Part shown: one piece after another, positions 15,554 through 24,204 of the stretch
Position numbering within the stretch: position 1 is the stretch's first letter
Layout of the letters: every line of letters begins with the position of its first letter
Assembly (NCBI GenBank): GCA_017435425.1
Contig: JAFSFC010000075.1
Coordinates: 62,001 to 126,000 of the forward strand
Source: Ruminiclostridium sp.
GTDB taxonomy: Bacteria > Bacillota > Clostridia > Oscillospirales > Oscillospiraceae
DNA length: 64,000 bases
Direction of reading: 5' to 3'
Program-made: the position numbers and the translations under genes
Notes under the pieces: generated by a model
Databases searched by the model: none
Told to the model about the DNA's origin: nothing
What the model saw: the letters and a program-made list of their open reading frames with translations, nothing else

Positions 15554-16237
15554 ATGGAATACAAAATCGAAGGCACTCCCCTGCCCGTGGTCATCTGCGA
15601 GCTCCAGCCCGGCGAGACCATGGTCACAGAGCGGGGCAGCATGAGCTGGATGACCCCCAACATGAAGATGGAGACCTCCTCCGGCGGCGGCTTCGGCAAG
15701 GCCTTGAGCCGGATGTTTGCCGGAGAATCCCTCTTCCAGAACCGCTACACCGCCCAGGGCGGCCCCGGCACCATCGCCTTTGCCGCCAGCTTCCCGGGCA
15801 ACATCCGTCCCTTCCACATCCGCCCCGGCCGTGAGCTCATCCTCCAGAAACGGGGCTTCCTGGCCGCTGAGTCCACCGTAGATGTGGCCATCCACTTCCA
15901 GAAGAAGCTGGGGGCCGGTTTCTTCGGCGGCGAGGGCTTCATCCTCCAGAAGATCTCCGGCAGCGGCATCGTCTTTGCCGAGTTTGACGGCCATGTGGTG
16001 GAGTATGACCTCCTCCCCGGTGAGTCCATGATCGTGGACACCGGTCATCTGGCCGCCATGGACGCCTCCTGCTCCATGGACATCCGCACCGTGGGCGGCG
16101 CAAAGAATATGTTCCTGGGGGGCGAAGGCATCTTCCACACGGTGGTCACCGGCCCCGGCCGCATCTACCTGCAGACCATGCCCATCTACAATGTGGCTAA
16201 GGCCATCATCCCCTACATCCCCACCGACAAGGACTGA
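15554..16237 (+). CDS. AIM24 / TIGR00266 family protein
   Basis: 227 residues matching the bacterial AIM24 (TIGR00266) family: VVICELQPGETMVTERGSMSWMT, Gly-rich GGGFGKALSRMFAGESLFQNRYTA, FPGNIRPFHIRPGRELILQKRGFLA and a C-terminal PIYNVAKAIIPYIP. The fold is a repeated beta structure related to tryptophan RNA-binding attenuation protein-like domains; biochemical function is unknown, with membrane-related roles suggested for relatives. The ATG at 15554 follows GAAGGAG at 8 bp; a TTG two codons earlier is less likely. Confidence 0.88.
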   Translation: MEYKIEGTPLPVVICELQPGETMVTERGSMSWMTPNMKMETSSGGGFGKALSRMFAGESLFQNRYTAQGGPGTIAFAASFPGNIRPFHIRPGRELILQKRGFLAAESTVDVAIHFQKKLGAGFFGGEGFILQKISGSGIVFAEFDGHVVEYDLLPGESMIVDTGHLAAMDASCSMDIRTVGGAKNMFLGGEGIFHTVVTGPGRIYLQTMPIYNVAKAIIPYIPTDKD

Positions 16238-16299
16238 CCCCACCACAAGCAGGCCACACCTCCGCAAAATCGAACATCAGTTCCATTCCATCCTACCAT

Positions 16300-16345
16300 C
16301 CCCGCCCCCTTCCGTCAAGGTCGAGGGCGGGGTTCTCTCTTCTTC
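16300..16345 (+). terminator. Terminator after the AIM24 gene
   Basis: CCCCGCCC pairs with GGGCGGGG across a CCTTCCGTCAAGGTCGA loop that itself folds, then TTCTCTCTTCTT. Confidence 0.7.
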
Positions 16346-16412
16346 CACTCCCCTTTTCCGTACATCCGTACGAAGGAGAGGCACAATCTCTCCTGTTTTC
16401 TCATGTTTTTTG

Positions 16413-16441
16413 TTGCAATTTCTGTCATTCTCTGCCATAAT
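16413..16441 (+). promoter_or_regulatory. Promoter of the first cytidylate-kinase-like gene
   Basis: TTGCAA (16413-16418), 17 bp, CATAAT (16436-16441). The same design is found before the tandem paralogue (17197-17225). Confidence 0.65.
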
Positions 16442-16481
16442 ACAGACATGATCGAGAACACATCCCAAGGAGGTCGTTTCC

Positions 16482-17075
16482 ATGAAGCAGCTTATCATTT
16501 CCATCGGCCGTGAATCCGGCAGCGGCGGCCACGAGATCGCCGAAAAACTGGCCCAGCGTTTTGACCTGCCCCTATATGACAACAACCTCCTCACCGAGAT
16601 CGCCAAGGACCGGCACCTGGACGAGGAGACCCTGCGCAAGTATGAGGAGGCCCCCAGGAGCCGCTTCTTCAGCCGCAGCATGCGGGGAGCCAGCAACTCT
16701 GTGGAGGCATCGGTCACCGCCCTTCAGACCGCCCGCCTGCGGACCAAGTCCAACCGGGGCGACTCCTTTGTCATCGTGGGCCGCTGTGCCGAAAGTATCC
16801 TGGCGGACAACCCCGGCCTGGTCTCCATTTTCGTCGCCGGTGACCCGGATTCCCGCATCCACCGACTCATGGAACGCCACAGCTTCTCTGCCCGGGAAGC
16901 CGCCGACTACATGACCAAGCAAGACCGCCGCCGCCGGGCCTATCATGACGAGAACTGCTCCGGACGGTGGGGAGATTCCGCCAACTATCACCTGACCATC
17001 AACTCCTCCCTTTTGGGGATCGACGGCACCGTGGACTTCCTGGAGCTGTACATTCGTCGTCGAATCGGAGAATGA
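16482..17075 (+). CDS. Cytidylate kinase-like family protein (copy 1)
   Basis: 197 residues. The N-terminus IISIGRESGSGGHEIAEKLAQRF is the P-loop-like start of the cytidylate-kinase-like family (Pfam Cytidylate_kin2); FVIVGRCAESIL, ERHSFSAREAADYMTKQDRRRRAYH and the closing YHLTINSSLLGIDGTVDFLE follow. It is smaller than true Cmk (about 225) and its substrate is unknown; annotation as CMP kinase would be unsafe. AAGGAGG precedes the ATG. It is a close paralogue of the next gene and has its own promoter and terminator. Confidence 0.85.
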   Translation: MKQLIISIGRESGSGGHEIAEKLAQRFDLPLYDNNLLTEIAKDRHLDEETLRKYEEAPRSRFFSRSMRGASNSVEASVTALQTARLRTKSNRGDSFVIVGRCAESILADNPGLVSIFVAGDPDSRIHRLMERHSFSAREAADYMTKQDRRRRAYHDENCSGRWGDSANYHLTINSSLLGIDGTVDFLELYIRRRIGE

Positions 17076-17088
17076 CCCTTACGATACC

Positions 17089-17118
17089 AAAAGAGGCGCA
17101 GATGCGCCTCTTTTTTAT
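17089..17118 (+). terminator. Terminator of cytidylate-kinase-like copy 1
   Basis: AAAGAGGCGCA-GA-TGCGCCTCTTT followed by T run. Confidence 0.9.
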
Positions 17119-17196
17119 GTTTTAAAATTTTTCTGTTTTTATTAGAGTTTTCTTATCATATTTTACTATTTCTCCCCATCCTTCCAACCCCTTCCA

Positions 17197-17225
17197 TTGC
17201 ATTTTCCCAGAAAGTTTGTCATAAT
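17197..17225 (+). promoter_or_regulatory. Promoter of the second cytidylate-kinase-like gene
   Basis: TTGCAT (17197-17202), 17 bp, CATAAT (17220-17225); the bases just before the -10 (TTTGTC vs. CTCTGC) differ from the first copy, so only the core is kept. Confidence 0.65.
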
Positions 17226-17254
17226 AAAGAAAATGCACACAAGGAGGACTCCCC

Positions 17255-17863
17255 ATGAAGCAGCTCATCATTTCCATCGGCCGTGAATCCGGCAGCGGCG
17301 GCCACGAGATCGCCGAAAAGCTGGCCCAGCGGTTCGATCTGCCCCTGTATGACAAAAATCTCCTCACCGAGATCGCCAGGGATAAAAATCTGGACGAAGA
17401 AGCCCTCCGCAAGTATGAGGAGGCCCCCAGAAACCACTTCTTCGGACGGAGCATCCGTGGCCGAAACCACGCCATGCTCAACAACTCCATGCAGGCCGGC
17501 GTCTTCGCCATCCAAACCTCCTGGCTCCAGGAGAAGGCAGAGGCCGGCGACTCCTTCATCGTCGTGGGCCGCTGTGCCGAGGCCGCCCTGGCCCACCATC
17601 CCGGCCTGGTGTCCATCTTCATCTGCGGCGATCCGGATGCCCGCATCGACCGCCTCATGAAGCGCCACAACTTTACCTTCCGGGAGGCCTCTGACTACAT
17701 GGTCAAGCAGGACAAGCGCCGCCGGGCCTACCACGACGAGAACTGCACCGGCAGCTGGGGTGACGCACCCAACTATCACCTGACCATCAGCTCCACCCCC
17801 ATGGGTATCGACCGCACCGCAGACTTTCTGGAATCCTACATCCGGGAGAGAATGAAGGACTGA
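17255..17863 (+). CDS. Cytidylate kinase-like family protein (copy 2)
   Basis: 202 residues, same layout as the preceding gene: identical first 26 residues up to RFDLPLYD, the FIVVGRCAEAAL block and KQDKRRRAYHDENC. The DNA of the first 75 bases is almost identical between the copies, so the duplication is recent or maintained by conversion. The two differ most around residues 60-90 (FFGRSIRGRNHAML versus FFSRSMRGASNSVE), perhaps a substrate or partner-specific loop. Kinase substrate unknown. Confidence 0.85.
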   Translation: MKQLIISIGRESGSGGHEIAEKLAQRFDLPLYDKNLLTEIARDKNLDEEALRKYEEAPRNHFFGRSIRGRNHAMLNNSMQAGVFAIQTSWLQEKAEAGDSFIVVGRCAEAALAHHPGLVSIFICGDPDARIDRLMKRHNFTFREASDYMVKQDKRRRAYHDENCTGSWGDAPNYHLTISSTPMGIDRTADFLESYIRERMKD

Positions 17864-17879
17864 TCTTTACCCGAAACGA

Positions 17880-17914
17880 AAAACCGCTCCCTCATCCGAG
17901 GGAGCGGTTTTGTT
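17880..17914. terminator. Bidirectional terminator
   Basis: AAAACCGCTCCCTC-ATCC-GAGGGAGCGGTTTT between the converging kinase-like gene and aroQ. Confidence 0.92.
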
Positions 17915-17923
17915 CTGAAAAAT

Positions 17924-18361
17924 TTATTGTTTTTCTAAGTACTCTTTCAAGTACAGAATGGCTTGGCGGTAGCCTTCCAGCCCCAGGCCCATAAAGGTCT
18001 TGATGCAGGCCATGCCAGCATAGGACACCTGGCGGAAGTCCTCCCGCTGGGACACATCAGAGATGTGGATCTCCACCGCAGGCAGGGAGACCGCCTTCAG
18101 GGCGTCCAGAATGGCAACGCTGGTGTGGGTATAGGCGGCGGGGTTGATGACGATGCCATCCTTCTTCCCATAGGCCTCCTGGATCTTATCCACGATGGCT
18201 CCCTCGTGGTTGGACTGGAAGATCTCCACCCCAATCCCCTCCTGGGCACAGGTGTCCTCTACCAGTTTCACCAGGGCGGCATAGTCGGACTTTCCGTAGA
18301 GGTCGGGCTCCCGAATCCCCAGCATGTTCAGGTTGGGGCCGTTAATCACTAAAATGTTCAT
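17924..18361 (-). CDS. aroQ: 3-dehydroquinate dehydratase, type II
   Basis: 145 residues, the normal size of the type II enzyme, which converts 3-dehydroquinate to 3-dehydroshikimate. Signatures: INGPNLNMLGIREPDLYG (active-site Arg/Tyr loop), FQSNHEGAIVDKI, INPAAYTHTSVAI and EIHISDVSQREDFR. The ATG at 18361 lies 20 bp inside the preceding aroE-aroK gene. Last gene of the aromatic operon. Confidence 0.95.
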   Translation of the reverse strand: MNILVINGPNLNMLGIREPDLYGKSDYAALVKLVEDTCAQEGIGVEIFQSNHEGAIVDKIQEAYGKKDGIVINPAAYTHTSVAILDALKAVSLPAVEIHISDVSQREDFRQVSYAGMACIKTFMGLGLEGYRQAILYLKEYLEKQ

Positions 18362-19574
18362 AGGCTTCCTCCACTTTCCGGGCAACCTCTTCCACGGTGC
18401 CGTCGTTCTGGACGATGATATCCGCAAACCGGCGGTACATGGGCAGGCGGATGGTGTACATATCCTGGAGGTTTCCCCGCAGGGACAGAGGCCGGCCCTT
18501 TTTGGGCATCTTGGACAGCTCCCGCTCCAGGAAGATCATAGTGCCGTTCTGGTGGAGGTGGGCATAGTTCTCCCACCGGGTGACCGCACCGCCGCCGGTG
18601 GCAATGACCAGTCCGGACATCTTGCCCAGCTGGGCCAGGACCTCGGTCTCCTTGGCCCGGAAGGCCGCCTCCCCAGAGGAGAGGATGAAGTCGGCGCAGG
18701 TCATACCCAGAGCCTTTTCGATCTCCACGTCACAGTCCACGAAGGGACGGTCCAGCAGGTCGGCCAGCTCCCGGCCTACGGTGGACTTGCCGGAACCGGG
18801 CATACCGATGAGGATCAGGTTCTCCTTCCGGCTCCCCAGGGCACTGTAGGCCTCCTTGGAGCGGATGGCGGGGATGGTCCGGCCGGTGAAGAGCTGGCTG
18901 GCGCACCGGGCCTGCTCTACCAGCATATACAGGCCGCCCAGGGTGGGAATGTTTAACTTTTCCGCCTGCTGCATTAGGGCAGTACGGGCAGGATTGTAAA
19001 TGAGATCCAGGACACCCTCGCACTGGGGGAAGAGCCGCAGATCCACCGGGGATTCGTTGGTCTTGGGGTACATGCCCACCGGGGTGGCATTGACGATCAC
19101 CGAGGCATCAGCATGGATCTCCAGGTTGTCGTAGTTGTCATAGCCCGACCGGGAGATCACAACGATCTCGCTGGCCCCCAGCTTTTTCAGCACATACTGG
19201 ACGGCCAGACTGGCTCCGCCGGAGCCCAGCACCAGGCACTTGCGGCCCAGGATGCGGATGCGGCTCTTCCAGACCATACCCTCAAAGCCGGCGGCATCGG
19301 TGTTGTGGCCCAGAAGAGAGCCATCGGGCTGACGGACCACGGTGTTCACACTGCCGATGGTCCGGGCGGTCTCGGTCAGATAGTCGCACACAGGGATGAT
19401 GGCAGTCTTATAGGGGATGGTCACGTTCAGGCCATGGAAGTCCCCCGTCCGCAGAAAGTCACCCAGCTGATCCTGGGGCACCTCGAAGAGCTCGTAGTCA
19501 TAGTCGCCGAAGAAGGCGTGAAGTTCGGGGGAATAGCTGTGACCCAGCTTCTCTCCCAGCAGTCCGCATTTCAT
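18342..19574 (-). CDS. aroE-aroK: Shikimate dehydrogenase - shikimate kinase fusion
   Basis: 410 residues. Residues 1 to about 250 are shikimate dehydrogenase: SYSPELH binds shikimate, NVTIPYKTAI holds the catalytic Lys, NTDAAGFEGM the Asp, and GSGGASLAVQYVLKKLG the NADP site. Residues 254-410 are shikimate kinase: GMPGSGKSTVGRELA P-loop, DCDVEIE, RAKETEVL and ATGGGAVT. The fusion joins steps 4 and 5 of the pathway in one chain. Its ATG overlaps the pheA stop (TGATG). Confidence 0.95.
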   Translation of the reverse strand: MKCGLLGEKLGHSYSPELHAFFGDYDYELFEVPQDQLGDFLRTGDFHGLNVTIPYKTAIIPVCDYLTETARTIGSVNTVVRQPDGSLLGHNTDAAGFEGMVWKSRIRILGRKCLVLGSGGASLAVQYVLKKLGASEIVVISRSGYDNYDNLEIHADASVIVNATPVGMYPKTNESPVDLRLFPQCEGVLDLIYNPARTALMQQAEKLNIPTLGGLYMLVEQARCASQLFTGRTIPAIRSKEAYSALGSRKENLILIGMPGSGKSTVGRELADLLDRPFVDCDVEIEKALGMTCADFILSSGEAAFRAKETEVLAQLGKMSGLVIATGGGAVTRWENYAHLHQNGTMIFLERELSKMPKKGRPLSLRGNLQDMYTIRLPMYRRFADIIVQNDGTVEEVARKVEEAYEHFSD

Positions 19575-20722
19575 CAGATCACCTCACTGTAGCTGCCCAG
19601 ATACTGGAAGTCGTCGCAGATGGTATCCAGGTCGTCGATCATTCGGATGTATTCGTCGGAGTAGACCGAGGTCTCCAGGTCGAAGTAGAACATGAACTCA
19701 AAGTCCCGGTTGGGCAAGGGGCGGCTCTCCAGCTTGATGAGGTTCAAACCCAGGGTGTAGAACCGGGCCAGGATCTGATACAGGGAGCCGGGCCGGTGGG
19801 GGGCCACCATCATGAGGCTGGTCTTATCCGCCCCGGGGTAGATCTCCAGGTTTTTGGAGATGACGATGAACCGGGTATGGTTGTTGCCTTGGTCCTGGAT
19901 GTCGGCGGCCAGGCGCTCCAGGCCGTAGAGCTCCATACAGTGGAAGGAGCTGATGGCCGCCACGTCGGTCCGGTCAGACTCCGCCACCCGCTGGGCGGCC
20001 ACGGCGGTGTTCTCGCAGGGGGTGACCACCACGCCCTTGGCCCGCAGCTTTTCCAGGAAGGCACTGCTCTGGCTGATGGCCTGGGGATGGGAGAAGATCT
20101 CCTTCACATCCTCGATTTTTGTCCCCTTTTTTGCTAACAGGTTGTGGTCGATCTTCAGCCGGGTGGCCCGAACGATCTTGAACTGGTGCTTGAGCATCAG
20201 GTCGTAGATCTGGGTGACCGAACCGGCGGTGCTGTTCTCCAGAGGCAGCACGCCGTACTGACAAAAGCCATTTTCTACCGCAGCAAAGACACTGTCAAAG
20301 CTGCCGAAGTACATGATCTGAGGGTGCTGGAAGACCTTCTCGCAGGCCTGCTGGGCGTAGGCTCCTTCAGTACCCTGGCAGGCCACCGTGGCAGAGGGGG
20401 GGACGAGGGGCGGGGTGGCCTCCATGGCCTGCTCGATCTCCACCCGGAGGGTGGAGGGTTCTCCCTGCAGGGAGCTCTGGTAACTGCGGCTGATCTCAAA
20501 GAGCATGTTCCACAGGGTGTATCCGTACTGTTCCAGCTCAGGGGGCAGCTTGGAGGCGATATCTGCCAGCTTGTCCCGTTCTCTTCCCTTGTCCAGAACG
20601 GGCTTGGCGATCTTCTTTTTTTCCTCGGCTACCTGGGCCACCAGATCCATCCGGTCGGCAAAGGCCTGGACCAGGATATCGTCGATGGCATCGATCTCTT
20701 TTCTCAGTTCTGCTAAACTCAT
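19574..20722 (-). CDS. pheA: Bifunctional chorismate mutase / prephenate dehydratase
   Basis: 382 residues in three domains: AroQ-type chorismate mutase (1-90, LRKEIDAIDDILVQAFADRMDLV with K in EEKKKIAKPVLD), prephenate dehydratase (about 110-285, ACQGTEGAYAQQA, LPLENSTAGSV, HTRFIVIS) and an ACT domain (about 293-370, GSLYQILARFYTLGLNLIKLESRP) that normally binds Phe for feedback inhibition. It diverts chorismate via prephenate to phenylpyruvate. It lies 6 bp after aroC. Confidence 0.94.
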   Translation of the reverse strand: MSLAELRKEIDAIDDILVQAFADRMDLVAQVAEEKKKIAKPVLDKGRERDKLADIASKLPPELEQYGYTLWNMLFEISRSYQSSLQGEPSTLRVEIEQAMEATPPLVPPSATVACQGTEGAYAQQACEKVFQHPQIMYFGSFDSVFAAVENGFCQYGVLPLENSTAGSVTQIYDLMLKHQFKIVRATRLKIDHNLLAKKGTKIEDVKEIFSHPQAISQSSAFLEKLRAKGVVVTPCENTAVAAQRVAESDRTDVAAISSFHCMELYGLERLAADIQDQGNNHTRFIVISKNLEIYPGADKTSLMMVAPHRPGSLYQILARFYTLGLNLIKLESRPLPNRDFEFMFYFDLETSVYSDEYIRMIDDLDTICDDFQYLGSYSEVI

Positions 20723-20728
20723 AGGGTA

Positions 20729-21820
20729 TTATCTCCTTCGTTCCTGCTCCAGCAGGGCGTCGTAAATGGCAATGGCGGCAGCGGCCTCCACCACAGGCAC
20801 CGCCCGGGGGACGATGCAGGGGTCGTGGCGGCCCTGGATCACCAGCTTGGTGTCCGCCTTCCGGGACAGGCTCACGCTGTCCTGCTCCCGGCTGATGGAG
20901 GGGGTGGGCTTCACAGCCGCCCGGAAGATCAGGGGCATGCCGTTGGTGATGCCCCCCAGGATGCCGCCGGCATGGTTGGTGCGGGTCTTCACCTGGTCCC
21001 CGTCCATGTAGAAGGGGTCGTTGTTCTGGCTGCCCCGCATGTTGGCCACCTGGAAGCCTGCGCCAAACTCCACACCCTTTACGGCAGGGATGGCAAAGAC
21101 CAGCCGGGCGATGCGGTTTTCCATGCCGTCCAGCATGGGGTCTCCCAGGCCCACGGGCAGACCGATGACGCCGCACTCAATGACGCCGCCGATGGAGTCC
21201 TGTTCCTCCTTGACCTGGGCGATACGGTCCCGCATCCACTCCCCGGCGCCCTCATCCAGGACGGGGAATTCCTTCCCGGCAGGGGCCTGGAGGTCCTCCA
21301 GATCCAGCTGGACCGGGTGGTAGGGGCGGTCGGGGATACCGCCGATGGCGGCGATGTGTGCCCCGATATGGATTCCCTTCCGGGCCAAGATCTGCTTGCA
21401 GATGCCCCCGGCAATGCACAGGGGGGCGGTGAGGCGGCCGGAGAAGTGGCCGCCTCCGGCCACGTCCTGGAAGCCCCCGTACTTCACCTGGGCGGTGAAA
21501 TCGGCATGGCCGGGCCGGGGGATGTCCTTCAGATTGGAGTAGTCCTTGCTTCGGGTGTTGGTGTTGCGGATGACAGCGGCCAGAGGGGCCCCGCAGGTCA
21601 TCCCGTCCGCCAGGCCGGACAGAAACTCCGGCACGTCCCCCTCCTTCCGGGTGGTGGACCAGGGGTTTCCTCCGGGGGCCCGACGGGCCAGGAAAGCCTG
21701 GAGCTCCTCCAGGTCCACCCGTTCCCCGGCAGGGAGGCCATCCACCGTGACCCCGATGCCGGGGGCGTGGGACTGGCCGAATATGGTAACGGTCAGCTGA
21801 CCGTGATAGATACTGCTCAT
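20729..21820 (-). CDS. aroC: Chorismate synthase
   Basis: 363 residues. GQSHAPGIGVTVDGLPAG, RPGHADFTAQVKYG, GGGHFSGRLTAP and the FMN/EPSP-site RTNHAGGILGGITNGMP identify chorismate synthase, which makes chorismate from EPSP with reduced FMN. Two 56- and 6-bp gaps separate it from aroA and pheA. A possible internal promoter lies before it. Confidence 0.95.
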   Translation of the reverse strand: MSSIYHGQLTVTIFGQSHAPGIGVTVDGLPAGERVDLEELQAFLARRAPGGNPWSTTRKEGDVPEFLSGLADGMTCGAPLAAVIRNTNTRSKDYSNLKDIPRPGHADFTAQVKYGGFQDVAGGGHFSGRLTAPLCIAGGICKQILARKGIHIGAHIAAIGGIPDRPYHPVQLDLEDLQAPAGKEFPVLDEGAGEWMRDRIAQVKEEQDSIGGVIECGVIGLPVGLGDPMLDGMENRIARLVFAIPAVKGVEFGAGFQVANMRGSQNNDPFYMDGDQVKTRTNHAGGILGGITNGMPLIFRAAVKPTPSISREQDSVSLSRKADTKLVIQGRHDPCIVPRAVPVVEAAAAIAIYDALLEQERRR

Positions 21821-21851
21821 AGCTTGTTCCTCATGCGGTTAGTATCTTTTT

Positions 21852-21880
21852 ATTATGATACAGGAAGCCCCATCCGTCAA
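21852..21880 (-). promoter_or_regulatory. Possible internal promoter before aroC
   Basis: Minus strand TTGACG (21875-21880), 17 bp, CATAAT (21852-21857); the -35 overlaps the aroA stop. It would give attenuator-independent expression of aroC, pheA, aroE-K and aroQ. Confidence 0.5.
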
Positions 21881-23148
21881 GGCTCTTCCACAACTTCCTT
21901 CCCCAGGTCCCGCAGTTCCTGCCAGAAGGTGGGGTAGGACTTCCGGATAGCCTCGGCTCCGGTGATGGTCACAGGGCCGGTGCAGACCACAGAGGCCACC
22001 GCCGCCAGCATGGCGATCCGGTGGTCCCCCTGGGCGTCCACGGTACCGCCGGCGAGAGCGGGCTTACCCCGGATGATGAGGCCGTCCTCGGTCTCCTCCA
22101 CGTCCCCGCCCAGGGCGTTCAAGGTCTGGCGGGTGGTGACCAGCCGGTCGGACTCCTTGATCCGCAGGCGGGCGGCACCCTCTACCCGGGTCTCACCGGG
22201 GGCGGTGGCGGCAGCGGCCGCCAGGACGGGCACCAGGTCGGGAATGTTCCGGGCGTCGATGCAGGTGGAAGTCAGGGTACCAGGCTTGGCGGAGATGGTG
22301 TCCCCCTCGCCCCTGACCAGGCCGCCCATCCGGGCCAGGACCTCACAGACCCCCTTGTCACCCTGAAGGGACTGGGGATCCATGCCGTCCACGGTGATTC
22401 CCTGGCCGCCCAGAATGCCCATGCACAGCCAGGGGGCGGCGTTGGACCAGTCCCCCTCCACCCGAAGGGTGCCGGGGCTGGCGTAGATGCTGGGGGCAAC
22501 AGACCACCGGTCCTGGGTCTTGGGAGGCCGGATGCTGAAGGTCTGCAGGGCGCTGAGGGTCATGTCCACATAGCCCTTGGACTCCAGCTCCCCTTCCACC
22601 ACCAGGGTGCTCTCCCCGTCCAGCAGGGGCAGGGCGAAGAGCAGGCCGGTGATGAACTGGGAGGACACGTTTCCGGGGATGATGAAGGTGCCGGGCTGAA
22701 GCTGGCCGGAGACCTCCATCCGGTCCTCCTGAGGCTTGGGGGTGATGGTGCAGCCGTGCTCCCGCAGCTGGGTGGCCAGGGGCTCCATGGGCCGCTGGGC
22801 CAGACGACCGGCCATTTTAAAGGTGGCGGTCAAACCCAGAGCGCAGACCACGGGGACCATAAAGCGGAGGGTGGAGCCGCTCTCTCCGCAGTCCAGGGTA
22901 CAGGGCTGAGGGATACGCTCCCGGTGGATGGGAACCACCCGGTAAGCGCCGCCCTCCTGCCAGATGGAGGCCCCCAGACTCTGGAGGCAGCGAACGGTGG
23001 CGGCGATGTCCTGGGATTCCTTCTCACAGAACACGTGGGTGGGCTTGTCCGCCAGGGCGGCGCAGATGAGAAGCCGGTGGGCGGCCGACTTGGAGGGAAT
23101 GGCCCGGACGGTGCCGGAGAGGACACCCGGCTGTATGGTGACGGTCAT
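21877..23148 (-). CDS. aroA: 3-phosphoshikimate 1-carboxyvinyltransferase (EPSP synthase)
   Basis: 423 residues. PSKSAAHRLLICAAL (substrate Lys), CGESGSTLRFMVPV, RIKESDRLVTTRQTL and DHRIAMLAAVAS are EPSP synthase motifs. It transfers enolpyruvate from PEP to shikimate-3-phosphate. The first Gly-rich motif reads LDCGESGSTLRF, where other bacteria have N-A-G-T or D-C-G-x-S-G; it looks like the class II arrangement. It follows aroB by 3 bp. Confidence 0.95.
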   Translation of the reverse strand: MTVTIQPGVLSGTVRAIPSKSAAHRLLICAALADKPTHVFCEKESQDIAATVRCLQSLGASIWQEGGAYRVVPIHRERIPQPCTLDCGESGSTLRFMVPVVCALGLTATFKMAGRLAQRPMEPLATQLREHGCTITPKPQEDRMEVSGQLQPGTFIIPGNVSSQFITGLLFALPLLDGESTLVVEGELESKGYVDMTLSALQTFSIRPPKTQDRWSVAPSIYASPGTLRVEGDWSNAAPWLCMGILGGQGITVDGMDPQSLQGDKGVCEVLARMGGLVRGEGDTISAKPGTLTSTCIDARNIPDLVPVLAAAAATAPGETRVEGAARLRIKESDRLVTTRQTLNALGGDVEETEDGLIIRGKPALAGGTVDAQGDHRIAMLAAVASVVCTGPVTITGAEAIRKSYPTFWQELRDLGKEVVEEP

Positions 23149-23151
23149 AGG

Positions 23152-24204
23152 TTACAACCCCTTTTCGATCCAATTGAGCAGGTCCCCCACGGGAACCTTG
23201 TGGAGCACGCTCTTGCCCCAGGCGGTGGGAACCACCAGGGAGATGGTGCCCCCCGTCCGCTTCTTGTCGGACAAGGTCTTTTCGTAAAGGTCCGCGGCGG
23301 AATATTCCGTGGCCTCCGGCAGACCGTATTGTTTCAACAATTTCTGCAAATTACTGAGGGATTCAGACGGACACATCCCCTGGGCGATAGCAGAGCGGGT
23401 GATGATGGTCATGCCCATGGCCACGGCCTTGCCGTGAGAGATGCCGTAATGGCTGCAGGCCTCGATGCCGTGGCCGATGGTGTGGCCCAGGTTCAGCAGC
23501 TGGCGGGCGCCGGTGTCGAACTCGTCGGCCTCCACCAGGTCTCGCTTGCTGGCGATGCACCGGGCCACCACCTCCTCCGGGTCATCCCGGAAGTGCTTCT
23601 GCCCCAACAGGTCCAGAAGGCCCTCGTCCCCGATCATGCCGTATTTGATGACCTCGGCGCAGCCGTCGGCGAAGATGTCATCGGGGAGGGTGTCCAAAGT
23701 GTCCAGGTCGCACAGGACCAGACGGGGCTGGTAGAAGGCCCCGGCCAGATTCTTGCCGTTTTTCAGGTCGATGGCGGTCTTGCCCCCCACCGAGGCGTCC
23801 ACGGCGGCCAGGAGGGTGGTGGGCAGCTGGATAAAGTCCACTCCCCGCAGGAAGGTGGCAGCGGCAAAGCCGGTGAGGTCTCCCACCACGCCGCCGCCCA
23901 GAGCCACCAGGGTGTCGGAGCGGGTGATCTGGTTCTCGGCCAGAAATTCCAGCAAGTTTAAATAAGTTTCGCCATTTTTAAAGGATTCTCCCGCAGGAAA
24001 GACGAATGCACAGATGCGGAATCCTGCCTCTTCCAGACTATCCTTCACCCGGTCCAGGTAGAGGGGGGCTACATTGGTGTCGGACACGATGGCGGCGGAC
24101 CGGCCCTTCACCAGCCCGGCGGCCTCATGGCCCAGGGTGGCCAGCAGGCCCCGGCTGATCTTCACCTCATAGGAGCGGGAAGCCTTCACTTGTACGGTGG
24201 TCAA
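23152..24204 (-). CDS. aroB: 3-dehydroquinate synthase
   Basis: 350 residues. GGGVVGDLTGFAAATFLRGVDFIQLPTTLLA, DASVGGKTAID and LNLGHTIGHGIEA (zinc ligands) are classic AroB motifs; it closes DAHP to 3-dehydroquinate using NAD and a metal. The start appears to be a TTG that overlaps the tyrA stop (TTGA), behind GGAGGAGGTGG; no ATG or GTG is better placed. Confidence 0.95.
   Translation of the reverse strand: MTTVQVKASRSYEVKISRGLLATLGHEAAGLVKGRSAAIVSDTNVAPLYLDRVKDSLEEAGFRICAFVFPAGESFKNGETYLNLLEFLAENQITRSDTLVALGGGVVGDLTGFAAATFLRGVDFIQLPTTLLAAVDASVGGKTAIDLKNGKNLAGAFYQPRLVLCDLDTLDTLPDDIFADGCAEVIKYGMIGDEGLLDLLGQKHFRDDPEEVVARCIASKRDLVEADEFDTGARQLLNLGHTIGHGIEACSHYGISHGKAVAMGMTIITRSAIAQGMCPSESLSNLQKLLKQYGLPEATEYSAADLYEKTLSDKKRTGGTISLVVPTAWGKSVLHKVPVGDLLNWIEKGL

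Noticed and set aside
16482..17863. Two genuine CMP kinase (cmk) genes
   Set aside because: Both are shorter than Cmk and belong to the cytidylate-kinase-like family of unknown substrate.
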